From Acetobacteraceae bacterium (lineage in GTDB: Bacteria; Pseudomonadota; Alphaproteobacteria; Acetobacterales; Acetobacteraceae), in contig JARLIM010000025.1 of assembly GCA_031291725.1 (NCBI GenBank), forward strand, positions 1 through 64,000: a stretch of DNA of 64,000 nucleotides, given 5' to 3'. Of the stretch, positions 17,628 through 26,610 are shown one piece after another. A program made the translations under genes and the position numbers. The stretch's first letter is position 1. Each line of letters starts with the position of its first letter. The notes beneath the pieces were generated by a model. That model worked only from the letters and a program-made list of their open reading frames with translations. It searched no databases and was not told where the DNA came from.

Positions 17628-17818
17628 GACCGCGACGATGTGAGCAACGTGCCACGAGCGCAAGGGTCGGCCTTGAAGTCGGGCAAGCGCGCCTGTAACA
17701 CCGGGTTGTTGAAGCAGTTGAATGTCGTTCATAAAGCCTGACCTGCCCTGCCGAGCTGGCGTTTCGATGGGATGCCTCTCTAGCGCGTTTGGCAGGATGA
17801 CGGAAAGGATGCGCAGAG

Positions 17819-19657
17819 ATGGTCGGCAAAGAGAAGGCCCAAGGCAAGACCCAGACCGGCGCAGACAGCGCATCTGCGACCACGGACGCGAACTTTGTCG
17901 ATGCCAGCAAGTTCACCCACTCCATGGCCGAAATTGCCCAGCGTTCGCAACGCATTGTGCAGGAATGGCTGGAACGCCAGAACGAGGAGGGCCCCACGCA
18001 GCCCGACCCGCTGAACATCGGCGGTGCCTTTCTGGAAATGACGGCCAAGCTGATGGCCTCGCCACAGCATTTCGTGGAAGCCCAGATGGGTTTCTGGAAC
18101 GATTATATGCTGCTCTGGCAGAACACCGCACGGCGCATGCTGGGCGAGCCCGCGCCGGACGTGATCAAGGCCGATCCGAAGGATAAGCGTTTCCAGGACA
18201 AAGCCTGGAATGAGAGCGAAGTGTTTGATTTCATCAAACAATCTTATTTGCTCTCCGCCCGCTTCGTGAACGATGTCGTCACCAAGGTGGACGACCTGCC
18301 CGCGCACACGCAGCAGAAGGTGGATTTCTACGCACGGCAATTCGTCGATGCGATGAGCCCGTCCAATTTCCTGCTCACCAACCCGGAAGTTCTGCGCAAG
18401 ACCGCCGAATCGGGGGGCGAGAATCTGATCCGTGGGCTGAACAATCTGCTCGGCGACCTTGAACGCGGCAAAGGCCAGCTGCGCATCTCGATGACCGACC
18501 CGGAGAAGTTCAAGCTGGGCGACAACATCGCCATCTCGCCCGGCCGCGTGGTGTTTCAGAACGATCTGATGCAGCTGATCCAGTATGCGCCGAGCACAGA
18601 ACAGGTGCTCAAGCGGCCATTGCTGATCATTCCGCCCTGGATCAACAAGTTCTATATTCTCGATCTGCGGGCCAAGAACAGCTTCGTGCGCTGGGCGACG
18701 AGCCAGGGCCACACGGTGTTCATGATCTCCTGGGTCAACCCGGACGGCAAGCTGCACGACAAGAATTTCGAAGACTATATGCGCGAGGGTCCGCTGGCGG
18801 CACTGGATGCGATCGAGACGGCCACGGGTGAGAAGGCGGTCAACGCCATCGGCTATTGCCTGGGCGGCACGCTGCTCGGCTCCACCCTGGCCTATATGGC
18901 CGCGCATAAGGACACGCGGATCAAATCGGCGACGTTCTTCGTCTCGATGCTCGATTTCCGCGAGACCGGCGAGTTGAACGTGTTCATCGACGAGGAGCAG
19001 ATTCAGGCGCTGGAAGACAAGATGAACAAGCGCGGCTATCTCGACGGCTCCGAGATGGCGACGACGTTCAACATGCTGCGCGCCAATGATTTGATCTGGT
19101 CGTTCGTGGTCAATAACTATCTGATGGGCAACGATCCGTTCCCGTTCGATCTGCTGTATTGGAACAGCGATTCCACGCGGATGCCGGCGGCGATGCACAG
19201 CTTCTATCTGCGCAACATGTATCAGCAGAACAAATTGCGCGAGCCGGGCGGGATTGAGTTGGGCGGCACGCCGATTGATCTGGGCAAGGTGAAGACACCC
19301 GCCTATTTCCTGTCCACCCGCGAGGACCATATCGCGCCGTGGCGGACAACCTATGAAGGCACGCATCTGCTCAAGGGGCATAACCGCTTCGTGCTGGCGG
19401 CCTCCGGCCATATTGCCGGTGTGGTCAACCCGCCCGAGGCCGGCAAATACAGCCATTGGATCAACCCCGAGATTGCCGACACCCCGGAAGCCTGGCTTGA
19501 GGGCGCCACGGAAATCGCCGGTTCCTGGTGGCCGGATTGGCAGCGTTGGGTGACGGCGCAGGGCGGTGCCGCAGGCAAAGCCCTGGTTGCCGCCCGCACA
19601 CCCGCCGAGGGGATCGAGGCAGCGCCGGGACGTTATGTGGCGGTGAAGACGGAATGA
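17819..19657 (+). CDS. phaC: Class I poly(3-hydroxyalkanoate) synthase
   Basis: A 612-residue synthase that polymerises hydroxyacyl-CoA into storage polyester on granules. The lipase-like box is GYCLGG with the catalytic Cys at 347; Asp503 (STREDHIAPW) and His531 (ASGHIAG) complete the triad. The N-terminal PhaC domain includes FWNDYMLLWQ and the length fits class I enzymes that act without PhaE. No phaA, phaB or phaR is in the window. The gene converges on a gamma carbonic anhydrase and the two are separated by paired palindromic repeats that can end both transcripts. Confidence 0.96.
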   Translation: MVGKEKAQGKTQTGADSASATTDANFVDASKFTHSMAEIAQRSQRIVQEWLERQNEEGPTQPDPLNIGGAFLEMTAKLMASPQHFVEAQMGFWNDYMLLWQNTARRMLGEPAPDVIKADPKDKRFQDKAWNESEVFDFIKQSYLLSARFVNDVVTKVDDLPAHTQQKVDFYARQFVDAMSPSNFLLTNPEVLRKTAESGGENLIRGLNNLLGDLERGKGQLRISMTDPEKFKLGDNIAISPGRVVFQNDLMQLIQYAPSTEQVLKRPLLIIPPWINKFYILDLRAKNSFVRWATSQGHTVFMISWVNPDGKLHDKNFEDYMREGPLAALDAIETATGEKAVNAIGYCLGGTLLGSTLAYMAAHKDTRIKSATFFVSMLDFRETGELNVFIDEEQIQALEDKMNKRGYLDGSEMATTFNMLRANDLIWSFVVNNYLMGNDPFPFDLLYWNSDSTRMPAAMHSFYLRNMYQQNKLREPGGIELGGTPIDLGKVKTPAYFLSTREDHIAPWRTTYEGTHLLKGHNRFVLAASGHIAGVVNPPEAGKYSHWINPEIADTPEAWLEGATEIAGSWWPDWQRWVTAQGGAAGKALVAARTPAEGIEAAPGRYVAVKTE

Positions 19658-19670
19658 CGATCAGGGCGGG

Positions 19671-19735
19671 CTAGAGCAACGTCCAACCTGACCGGACCGC
19701 TGCGCGGTCAGTCTGGTTGGACTAAGTTGCTCTAG
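19671..19735. repeat. Palindromic intergenic repeat unit 1
   Basis: CTAGAGCAAC (19671-19680) pairs with GTTGCTCTAG (19726-19735). Inside it GTCCAACC (19681-19688) pairs with GGTTGGAC (19715-19722), and TGACC with GGTCA further in. Together these form a long cruciform-like hairpin between two convergent genes. Its ends share TAGAGCA with unit 2. The sequence type recalls dispersed intergenic palindromes of alphaproteobacteria. Confidence 0.8.
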
Positions 19736-19748
19736 AATCATATATTTC

Positions 19749-19799
19749 TAGAGCACGACCTTTCGACCAGATGATTCCATCTGGTCGAAACGTGCTCTA
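19749..19799. repeat. Palindromic intergenic repeat unit 2
   Basis: TAGAGCACG (19749-19757) pairs with CGTGCTCTA (19791-19799), and TTTCGACCAGATG (19761-19773) with CATCTGGTCGAAA (19778-19790). The result is a near-perfect 51-base palindrome. It touches the stop codon region of the carbonic anhydrase gene at 19797, so it probably acts as the terminator for that gene and for phaC from the other side. Confidence 0.85.
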
Positions 19800-20327
19800 A
19801 ACCCCGCCCGACGCCTTATGGCGTTGCGCCAGTTCGGCGTAGTGGATGGCATTGGCGTCGAAATTCTGGCGGTCGGCGTCGCTGAGCACGCGCGAGAATT
19901 TCGCCGGTGCGCCGGTCCAGAGTTCGTTGCGACCGATGCGCTTGCCCGGTGTGAGCAGGCCGTTGGCCCCGATCACGCCGCCTTCCTCGATCACCGCGCC
20001 ATCGAGCACCGTCGCCCCCATGCCGACAAAGGCGCGATCTTCCAGCGTGCAGGCGTGGACGATGGCGGCATGGCCGATGGTGACATCCGCCCCGATGATC
20101 GCCGGAAAGGTGCGGCGGTTGACATGCACGATGGTGCCGTCTTGCACATTCGCACGGGCGCCGACGCGGATGTAATTGGTATCACCACGCAAAACGCAGT
20201 GATACCAGATACTTGCCCCCTCCCCCACCTCCACATCGCCGATGAGAATGGCGGTCTCGGCGATGAAGGCGGTGGGGTGTACGCGCGGGTATTTGCCCTC
20301 GAATGGCAGGAAGCGCCGATCATTCAT
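19797..20327 (-). CDS. Gamma-class carbonic anhydrase family protein
   Basis: A 176-residue left-handed beta-helix protein with hexapeptide repeats (for example [20 protein letters not shown]). It belongs to the gamma carbonic anhydrase family with YrdA, CaiE and PaaY. Metal-binding histidines can be placed at about residues 68 (VHVNRR), 85 ([11 protein letters not shown]) and 90. The start ATG at 20327 overlaps the argC stop by eight bases, so it is the last gene of the argC unit. Whether it hydrates CO2 or has a thioesterase-like role cannot be told. Confidence 0.88.
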   Translation of the reverse strand: MNDRRFLPFEGKYPRVHPTAFIAETAILIGDVEVGEGASIWYHCVLRGDTNYIRVGARANVQDGTIVHVNRRTFPAIIGADVTIGHAAIVHACTLEDRAFVGMGATVLDGAVIEEGGVIGANGLLTPGKRIGRNELWTGAPAKFSRVLSDADRQNFDANAIHYAELAQRHKASGGV

Positions 20328-21255
20328 TGCCGGCGTCAATGCCCATCATCAGCTTGAGGTTCTGCACGGCCGCACCCGACGCCCCCTTGCCGAGATTGTC
20401 CAACCGCGCCACCAGCACGCCCTGGCGGTGCGCGTCATTGCCGTAGACGCGCAATTCGAGCGTGTCGGTGTTGTTGAGCGCCTCGGGTTCGATCTTGCCG
20501 TTGGCGGTGGGCGGCACGACATGCACCAGCTTGCTGTTGGCGTAATAGGCCTCAAGGATGCCATGCAGCTTGTCCGTGCTCGCACCATCGGCCAGCAGAT
20601 CGTAATGCAGCGGGATCGAGACCAGCATGCCCTGGCGGTAATGCCCGACGGACGGTGCGAAGATCGGGCGCCGGACCAGCTTCGCATAACGCTGCAATTC
20701 CGGCAGATGCTTGTGTTCCAGCCCGAGCGCATAGAGTTCGAAGGCCGGGCCGCCATGGGCCTCATGCTCGGCGATCAACGCCTTGCCGCCACCGGAATAG
20801 CCGCTGACGGCGTTGATGCTGATCGGATAATCGCGCGGCAAAATGCCGGATTCGATCAGCGGACGCAGCAGCGCGATGCCGCCGGTGGGATAGCAGCCAG
20901 GCACGGCCACCCGACGCGATTGCGCGATTTTCTCGGCATGGCCGGGTTTGAGCTCGGCAAAACCGTAGACCCAGCTGGCATCGACGCGGTGCGCGGTGCT
21001 GGCGTCGAGCAGTTTCGGGCCTTTCGAGCCCAGACTGTCGGCCAAAGCCGTCGATTCGCGTGCGGCGTCATCCGGCAGGCAGAGCACCACCAGATCCACC
21101 CCACGCATCACATCCCGCCGCGCCGCCGGATCTTTCCTTGTGGCGTCGGGCAGAGAGACCAGTTCGACCGAAGGGACCGAACGGAGGCGCTCACGAATGC
21201 CCAGGCCAGTTGTTCCGGCTTCGCCATCAATGAACACACGCGCTGCATTCGCCAT
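20320..21255 (-). CDS. argC: N-acetyl-gamma-glutamyl-phosphate reductase, type 2
   Basis: A 311-residue NADPH-dependent enzyme, third step of arginine synthesis. The length and the motif [13 protein letters not shown] at residues 8-20 mark the short type 2 (ArgC2) form. The active-site Cys lies in [11 protein letters not shown] near residue 115. The ATG at 21255 follows GGAG at eight to nine bases. It lies downstream of tRNA-Thr and overlaps the carbonic anhydrase gene; no other arg gene is present. Confidence 0.94.
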   Translation of the reverse strand: MANAARVFIDGEAGTTGLGIRERLRSVPSVELVSLPDATRKDPAARRDVMRGVDLVVLCLPDDAARESTALADSLGSKGPKLLDASTAHRVDASWVYGFAELKPGHAEKIAQSRRVAVPGCYPTGGIALLRPLIESGILPRDYPISINAVSGYSGGGKALIAEHEAHGGPAFELYALGLEHKHLPELQRYAKLVRRPIFAPSVGHYRQGMLVSIPLHYDLLADGASTDKLHGILEAYYANSKLVHVVPPTANGKIEPEALNNTDTLELRVYGNDAHRQGVLVARLDNLGKGASGAAVQNLKLMMGIDAGNE

Positions 21256-21369
21256 CGTCAAAACTCCATCATCCCCGCACGCATTCAGCCAGGATTGCGC
21301 GCCCGCACCAGAGCCGAAACCGCGCGGCTGGTTGGAAAAAACGGGGAGCGTGGAATGCCGGGAGGTGGA

Positions 21370-21444
21370 TGGTGCCGGGTGAGGGGATTGAACCCCCGAC
21401 CTTCGGTTTACAAAACCGCTGCACTACCGCTGTGCTAACCCGGC
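21370..21444 (-). tRNA. tRNA-Thr (anticodon TGT)
   Basis: A 75-base cloverleaf with encoded CCA. The acceptor stem is GCCGGGT/ACCCGGC with A as discriminator, the D arm is TAGCACAGCGGTAGTGCA, the loop TTTGTAA gives anticodon TGT, and the T arm is GGGGGTTCAATCCCCTC. It lies between the histidine phosphatase and argC on the same strand, with only 38 bases upstream of it. Confidence 0.96.
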
Positions 21445-21482
21445 ATCGGGCGGGCCTGTTCAAGCCGATTTCAGCGGACGGA

Positions 21483-22016
21483 TCAAGCCGTTTGCACGTC
21501 AATCCAGACAATCTCGCCCATGGCCTGCGTCGGCGCGAACAGATCGACCGTCTCGCCCGCCAACACGGAGCGGATGATTTTCAACGGTCCGCCATGCGAG
21601 ACCACCACCGCGTCCTCACCCGCCGCCAGCAAGGTATGGGCGAAAAGATGGGATCGGACGAGCAGGGATGCACCGGTTTCGCCGCCAGGGGCCGAGAAGG
21701 CCCGCGGGTTGTCGGCCCAGAGGTCGAGGGCGTCGATGGGCACATCGTCCCATAATGCGCCCTCCCACGCGCCGAAATCCAATTCCTGCAACGCATCGTG
21801 AAATTCCGGCGCGCATGCCACCGCCGCTGCGATCATCTCGGCGAGCCTGGCGCAGTGGCGGGTGGGGCTGGAATGCAGGCGGGCGGGGCGGAAATCCGCC
21901 AACCCGGCCAAGACGCCAGCCGGATCCGCATCCGGGGCGACATCGACATCCAGGCGGCCGTAGCAGGTGCCCAGGGCGATATCGGGGCGCACATGTCTGA
22001 TCAACGCAATCCGCAT
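21483..22016 (-). CDS. Histidine phosphatase family protein
   Basis: A 177-residue phosphoglycerate-mutase-like phosphatase. The phosphohistidine motif is LIRHVRPD at residues 5-12 (the usual RHG is RHV here), a second Arg/Ser pair is in LHSSPTRHC near 50, Glu in ELDFGAWEG near 80, and the second histidine in VVVSHGGPLK near 140. CYGRLDVDV resembles alpha-ribazole phosphatase (CobC), but there are no cobalamin genes nearby. It starts 24 bases after phnE and may be the last gene of the phosphonate importer operon, which leaves a role in processing an imported phosphoester open. Confidence 0.88.
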   Translation of the reverse strand: MRIALIRHVRPDIALGTCYGRLDVDVAPDADPAGVLAGLADFRPARLHSSPTRHCARLAEMIAAAVACAPEFHDALQELDFGAWEGALWDDVPIDALDLWADNPRAFSAPGGETGASLLVRSHLFAHTLLAAGEDAVVVSHGGPLKIIRSVLAGETVDLFAPTQAMGEIVWIDVQTA

Positions 22017-22039
22017 CGCCCTTCCCCCTTCCCCCTTCC

Positions 22040-23746
22040 CTAAGCAGCGCGCTTGCCGATGACCGCCATGCGCAGCCGGGTCGATACCCCGTCAATGACG
22101 GAGACGGCGATCAGCAGCATGATGATAATAAAAGAAACCTGATGCCATTCGAGCGTGTTGATCATCTCGGACAGCGACAGCCCGATGCCCCCCGCGCCGA
22201 CGATGCCGATGATGGTGGCCGAGCGGGTGTTGGATTCGAAGAAATACAGCACCTGACTGACAATGACCGGCAAGATCTGCGGCAGCATACCAAAACGCAC
22301 CGCCTCCACCCCCGAGCCGCCCGCCGAGAGCACGCCTTCCACCGGTTTGCGATCCGCTGTCTCGATGGCTTCGGAGAACAGCTTGGCCAGCGCCCCGAAA
22401 TCCGAGCAGATAATCGCCAGCGTGCCCGCGAACGGGCCGAGGCCGACGACGTTGATCCAGATCAGCGCCCAGACCAGCGTGTCCACGCCGCGCAGGGTGT
22501 CGAACATCCGGCGGGAGAGGACGTGCAGAATGGCATTCGGCACCACATTCTTCGCCGCCAGGAAGCCGAATGGGAAGGCCAGACCCGCCGCAATCAGCGT
22601 GCCGAGAAAGGCGATGCCGAGGGTTTGTTCCAACTGCACCAGATAAAACCCCACCCGATGCCAGGTTTCGGGATTGGGCGGGACCATCAAGGCGATGATG
22701 AAGCCGAGATTGGCCGCACCGTCGATGAACATGCCCACGCCAAAGCCCTGCCGCCAGAGCGCGAAGACCAGCAGGCCGAGCATCGCCGCGAACGGCAAGG
22801 CCAGTTCGATGCGGCTGCGCCAATTGGTGCTGTGGCTTTCATGGTGACGCGGATTGGTCTGTGTCGCCATCAGATGATGACGCAGCTTCTCGGTCAGATG
22901 GTCGATGATCATGACGGTTGCGATGATCATCAGGATGATCGCGCTGACGTCGGAATCGTAGAATTTGCGGATCGAGACCATCAGCGTCATGCCGATACCG
23001 CCGGCGCCGACGAAGCCGAGCACACCGGCGCTGCGCACATTGACCTCAAAGCGCAGCAGCGCGTAGCTGATGAAGTTGGTCTGCACTTGCGGCAGCACGC
23101 CGAAGCGGATCTGCTGCACCCAGCTGCCACCGGCGGCCTGAATGCCCTCGACCGGCTTCATGTCGATATTTTCGACAACTTCGGCGAACAGCTTGCCCAA
23201 AGCCCCCGTGGTGTGCAGCGCAATCGCCAGCACGCCCGGCACCGCACCGAGGCCGAAGGCACCGACGAAGATCATCGCGAAGACGATATCGGGCACCGTG
23301 CGGCCGAATTCCAAACAGCGCCGCATCGCCGCGCTGATCCACCGCGTCTTCACCAGATTGCGCGCACAGGTGAAACTCAGCACGCCACCCAGCATCGCGC
23401 CGAGCAGCGTGCCGGCATAGGCCATCAGAATGGTGTCGAGCAGTTGCAGGCTCCATTTCGGCAGCCCCCAATACCACTCCACCGGATCGGTCCAGACCAG
23501 GGCACCGGTATCGAGATGAAACAGCCCGTCGATGTAGTTGGTAAAATTGCCGATGTGTTCGGCGAAGACCGTGGGCCGGATGTCCGCCGCCTCCCCCGCC
23601 AACAGCATCAGCACGCCCAAGCCTGCCAACACCAACAGGCTGACCCGACGTCGCCGATCGACATGCGCGGCATAATCGCCGAGCAATCGGGCCAGATTGG
23701 CGGCGTCAACAGGCTTCACGGTGCGGGCCAAAAGCGGTGTCTCCAC
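22040..23746 (-). CDS. phnE: Phosphonate-type ABC permease, fused tandem PhnE
   Basis: A 568-residue inner-membrane protein made of two PhnE permease domains in one chain. Each half has the same motif set: the first half has GRTVPDIVFAMIF, KPVEGIQAAGGS and GAGGIGMTL, and the second has RGVDTLVWALIW, KPVEGVLSAGGS and GAGGIGLSLS. Each half is about 260 residues with about six membrane spans. In many bacteria PhnE is a single gene forming a homodimer or two adjacent genes. The start is a GTG at 23746; downstream starts such as the GTG at 23719 are possible. It lies 83 bases after phnD. The chain should form a complete channel with PhnC. Confidence 0.92.
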   Translation of the reverse strand: METPLLARTVKPVDAANLARLLGDYAAHVDRRRRVSLLVLAGLGVLMLLAGEAADIRPTVFAEHIGNFTNYIDGLFHLDTGALVWTDPVEWYWGLPKWSLQLLDTILMAYAGTLLGAMLGGVLSFTCARNLVKTRWISAAMRRCLEFGRTVPDIVFAMIFVGAFGLGAVPGVLAIALHTTGALGKLFAEVVENIDMKPVEGIQAAGGSWVQQIRFGVLPQVQTNFISYALLRFEVNVRSAGVLGFVGAGGIGMTLMVSIRKFYDSDVSAIILMIIATVMIIDHLTEKLRHHLMATQTNPRHHESHSTNWRSRIELALPFAAMLGLLVFALWRQGFGVGMFIDGAANLGFIIALMVPPNPETWHRVGFYLVQLEQTLGIAFLGTLIAAGLAFPFGFLAAKNVVPNAILHVLSRRMFDTLRGVDTLVWALIWINVVGLGPFAGTLAIICSDFGALAKLFSEAIETADRKPVEGVLSAGGSGVEAVRFGMLPQILPVIVSQVLYFFESNTRSATIIGIVGAGGIGLSLSEMINTLEWHQVSFIIIMLLIAVSVIDGVSTRLRMAVIGKRAA

Positions 23747-23829
23747 GGCGCATCACCGCGCGCATGGAAACGCGATCCAGACAGATGGTCCGGATCGCGG
23801 CTCCAGGCTTGCGATGACGAAGCTTGAAA

Positions 23830-24753
23830 TCAGGCCGACTTACGCAGGCCATCGACGAAACGCACCAGCTTGATGGTGTCTTCGTAATCGGCGTTGGCGA
23901 TCGGTGCCCACGGCATATCCTTGCCGTCGGACAGCTTGGCAAAGGCGTCCGGTGCTTTTTTCGGCGCGTTGAAGAAGGCGGCCTTGATGGTCTCTTTCAG
24001 ATCAGCCGGCACGCTCTCCAGAATGGCGAGCGGCGAGTTGATGATCAGATCCGACTTCACGATGATGCGGAAATCCGCCTTGGTCAGCGTCTTGCCGTCC
24101 TTGTCGCGCACCATGCCCTTGTTGAGCATGCGCGTGAGGTTGCTGTCGTCATCGGCATTCCACCAATTGGCGCACACATCCACCGTGCCCTGAGCCAAGG
24201 CGAGGACGGCGTTCTCGTGGCTGCCGGTGATGACCATTTTGGAGAAGAAGCTCTCCGGCTTGATGCCGAGCTTGTTGAGCTTGAACAGCGGCATGTTGTA
24301 GCCGGAGGTGGAGTTCGGATCGACCAGACCGAGGGCGTGGCCCTTGAGGTCTTCGATTTTCTGATACGGGCTGTTCGAGCGCACATAGAACACCGAGTAA
24401 TAGCCCTTGGTGCCATCCGAGTTGACTTCGATGGCGAAGGCATCGGTTTTGACGCCGATGATGCGCGCCTTGGAGAAGCTGGCCGGGCCATAATAGGCGA
24501 TCTGCACGTTGCCGGCCTTCTGGCCTTCGATGACGGCGGCGTAGTCGTTGGCGACACGCAGCGTGACCTTGGTGCCGATTTCCTTGCTCAGATACTCCAT
24601 GAACGGCGCGAAACGGTCCATCACACCCGAGGCGTTCTCGGCCGGGACGATGGCGAAGACGAGTTCCGGATACTGGGCCTTCCAGCTTTGAGCAAAAGCC
24701 GGAGCGGCGACAACCGCACCGGCGGCAGCAAGCATCGAGCGACGTGTGAGCAT
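23830..24753 (-). CDS. phnD: Phosphonate/phosphite-type ABC substrate-binding protein
   Basis: A 307-residue periplasmic binding protein of the PhnD family. The N-terminus (MLTRRSMLAAAGAVVAAPAF) is a signal peptide of Tat-like form. The mature protein shows AIVPAENASGVMDRFAPF and the YYGPASFSKA and DPNSTSGYNMP segments that form the ligand pocket. GAGGAG precedes the ATG at 24753; a longer frame upstream enters phnC and is not real. It sits between phnC and phnE. Ligands of this family include phosphonates, phosphite and phosphate esters; the sequence does not tell which. Confidence 0.92.
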   Translation of the reverse strand: MLTRRSMLAAAGAVVAAPAFAQSWKAQYPELVFAIVPAENASGVMDRFAPFMEYLSKEIGTKVTLRVANDYAAVIEGQKAGNVQIAYYGPASFSKARIIGVKTDAFAIEVNSDGTKGYYSVFYVRSNSPYQKIEDLKGHALGLVDPNSTSGYNMPLFKLNKLGIKPESFFSKMVITGSHENAVLALAQGTVDVCANWWNADDDSNLTRMLNKGMVRDKDGKTLTKADFRIIVKSDLIINSPLAILESVPADLKETIKAAFFNAPKKAPDAFAKLSDGKDMPWAPIANADYEDTIKLVRFVDGLRKSA

Positions 24754-24776
24754 GGTCTGTCTCCTCTTTGGAAAAA

Positions 24777-25559
24777 TCAGGCGCTGAGGGCCATCTGGCG
24801 GTGCGGGGTGTCGAGCACCTCGCCCGCTTCCAGCCCGTAAAGCTCGCGCGCGACATCGTCGGTCAGCGCGGATGGCGGCGCGTCGAACACCACGCGGCCC
24901 TGCGACATGCCGATCAGGCGGTCGCAATAGCCACGCGCGAGGTCGAGCGAGTGCAAATTGCACAGCACGGTGATGCCGAATTCCCGATTGATGCGCTGCA
25001 GCGCGTCCATCACGATTCGGGTGTTGCGCGGATCGAGCGAGGCAAACGGCTCATCGGCCAGGATCAGCTCCGGCTCCTGCACCAGGGCGCGACAGATCGC
25101 CACGCGCTGCTGTTGACCACCCGAGAGTTGGTCGGCGCGCTGCACGGCGAGGCTGGCGATGTCGAATTGTTCAAGGGCGGAGAGCGCCAACACCCGGTCG
25201 TCATGCGGCCAGAGCTTGAGCATCGCGCGCCAACCCGGCACATGGCCCAGACGACCCATCAGCACGTTGGTCAGCACATCGACGCGACCGACGAGATTGA
25301 ATTGCTGAAACACCATCGCACAGCGCCGCCGCCAATCGCGCAATTCGGCCCCACGCAGGGCGGTGACATCCATGCCGTTCCATTCGATGCGCCCCTGCGT
25401 GGGCTCCACCAGCCGGTTGAGCATGCGCAACAGCGTGGACTTGCCCGCACCGGAGCGCCCGATCACCCCGACAAAACTGCCGGATGGGATGTCGAGCGTG
25501 ATGTCTTGAGCGGCAAAACGGTTGCCGTAGGCGCGTGACAGTCCTGAAATGCGCAGCAT
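24777..25559 (-). CDS. phnC: Phosphonate-type ABC transporter ATPase
   Basis: A 260-residue ATPase. It has Walker [10 protein letters not shown] near residue 36, Q-loop [10 protein letters not shown], signature [15 protein letters not shown] near 145, Walker [14 protein letters not shown] and the PhnC-typical [15 protein letters not shown]. The family insert after the Q-loop ([19 protein letters not shown]) is also there. It is the first gene of phnC-phnD-phnE. No C-P lyase gene (phnG to phnM) is visible in the window, so the operon may serve uptake alone or a lyase elsewhere. Confidence 0.93.
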   Translation of the reverse strand: MLRISGLSRAYGNRFAAQDITLDIPSGSFVGVIGRSGAGKSTLLRMLNRLVEPTQGRIEWNGMDVTALRGAELRDWRRRCAMVFQQFNLVGRVDVLTNVLMGRLGHVPGWRAMLKLWPHDDRVLALSALEQFDIASLAVQRADQLSGGQQQRVAICRALVQEPELILADEPFASLDPRNTRIVMDALQRINREFGITVLCNLHSLDLARGYCDRLIGMSQGRVVFDAPPSALTDDVARELYGLEAGEVLDTPHRQMALSA

Positions 25560-25598
25560 GGGAGTCCCCTGACTGCGATGCCGATTACACCTTCACCG

Positions 25599-25616
25599 AT
25601 GACAGAACCGTGTCGC
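25599..25616 (-). promoter_or_regulatory. Possible Pho box upstream of phnC
   Basis: Read on the minus strand there is one exact PhoB half-site CTGTCAT (25605-25599), and four bases upstream a weak half-site GCGACAC, at the 11-base repeat spacing of Pho boxes. It is about 40 bases before the phnC start. Only the first half-site is convincing. Confidence 0.35.
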
Positions 25617-25720
25617 TTCGATGCCCGTTCGATGACGTTGCTGTGTCAGGGCCATTGGCCATCGTGGTGTTGGCCGAATGTTCATCGGCCGGGTTGCGCG
25701 CGCCTGACGATTTGTCTTGA

Positions 25721-25735
25721 GTTATTCCAAATAAC
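25721..25735. promoter_or_regulatory. 15-bp palindrome in the phnC / 194-residue gene divergent region
   Basis: GTTATT (25721-25726) and AATAAC (25730-25735) are reverse complements around CCA. The site is AT-rich in a GC-rich stretch and 16 bases before the rightward gene at 25752, where a repressor or a -10 element would sit. The regulator is unknown. The rest of the 192-base gap shows only the possible Pho box. Confidence 0.4.
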
Positions 25736-25751
25736 GTGATGTTAGTAACGG

Positions 25752-26336
25752 ATGAATTCCTCCGCATCCCCTTCCCCATATCCAGACCTGTCAGCGGTGC
25801 TGCATGCGTTGCGCGGCGCGGTGGGCGGCTGGGAAGTGCGCGGGCTGTTCAACCATGTGTTGGCGATGCTGCTGCATCGGCGGATTGGCGAGATTTGCGG
25901 ACAAATCGAACGGCTGATCGGACGGTTCCAGGCCGGGCGGCTGGTGCGGCGAAAGAGTGGGACCGTGGCCGGCGCACGCGCGCTGGCGACGAGACGCGCA
26001 CGCTTGTGGCCGCGACGGTTCGGTTGGCTGGTCCGGGCGGCGGCGCATCAGGCGGCGGGGTATGGCGCGCAGCTGCGCGCGATTTTGGGACGACCGGACA
26101 TGGTGGAATTGCTGCACGCCGCCCCACAGGCCGCGCGGATTCTGCGGCCGGTGTGCCGGATGCTGGCGATTGAGACCGCGCTGTTGCAGCCCGGCGTGGA
26201 GAAGCCGGCACCGGCGCCGCGCGCGGTGAAGCCTCGGCTGCGCACGCCACGAGCAAAGGTCGATTGGGGACGAATTCCGCTGCCGCGCGGCGTGATCACA
26301 GCGGTGCGACGGCGGCGTTTTTGCACGACCCAATAA
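25752..26336 (+). CDS. Hypothetical basic protein (194 residues)
   Basis: I do not recognise a named family. The protein is strongly basic, rich in Arg and Ala, with no signal peptide and no clear membrane segment. The first 70 residues (RGLFNHVLAMLLHRRIGEI, then QIERLIGRFQAGRL) look like conserved helices. A Pro- and Arg-rich tail ends in LPRGVITAVRRRRF. The pattern is familiar from uncharacterised proteins of Acetobacteraceae, but that is memory and not a search. The start ATG at 25752 has only a weak ribosome site. It stands alone between the phn operon and the helicase. Coding is supported by the codon bias toward G or C at third positions. Confidence 0.6.
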   Translation: MNSSASPSPYPDLSAVLHALRGAVGGWEVRGLFNHVLAMLLHRRIGEICGQIERLIGRFQAGRLVRRKSGTVAGARALATRRARLWPRRFGWLVRAAAHQAAGYGAQLRAILGRPDMVELLHAAPQAARILRPVCRMLAIETALLQPGVEKPAPAPRAVKPRLRTPRAKVDWGRIPLPRGVITAVRRRRFCTTQ

Positions 26337-26572
26337 GGCTTGGCGTGGAGAGGCGACCTTATTGTTCCGGATTGATTATGAAATGCCGACAGCACCGCCA
26401 TGACGCGGCAAGGCTCGATCAGCCGGACCGGCGGCATCGCGCCCACCGCCTCGCGATTGATGCAACGCAGCAAAGCCCTGGTAACGTCATTCAATCGTGG
26501 ACGCGACACCCGGCGCATGTGTAAAGCATCGCTTTCATAGCGCAGCATGCCGGCCGCCGCCTTCGCGGGGGG

Positions 26573-26589
26573 CAAGGGTTGCGCCCTTG
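26573..26589 (+). promoter_or_regulatory. Hairpin in the helicase 5' leader
   Basis: CAAGGG (26573-26578) and CCCTTG (26584-26589) pair around a five-base loop, 21 bases before the helicase ATG. Leader hairpins are common in front of cold-shock-type DEAD-box helicase genes, so autoregulation is possible. The remainder of the 274-base gap shows no gene. Confidence 0.35.
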
Positions 26590-26610
26590 TCTGTACGGTT
26601 TCCGAAAAAC

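Noticed and set aside
17780..19456. A 558-codon minus-strand frame over phaC
   Set aside because: It is antisense to PHA synthase, whose catalytic triad is intact; the translation has no recognisable domain.
22142..23827. A 561-codon frame on the plus strand over phnE
   Set aside because: It is the mirror of the phnE reading frame, with a charged, repetitive composition and no ribosome site or domain.
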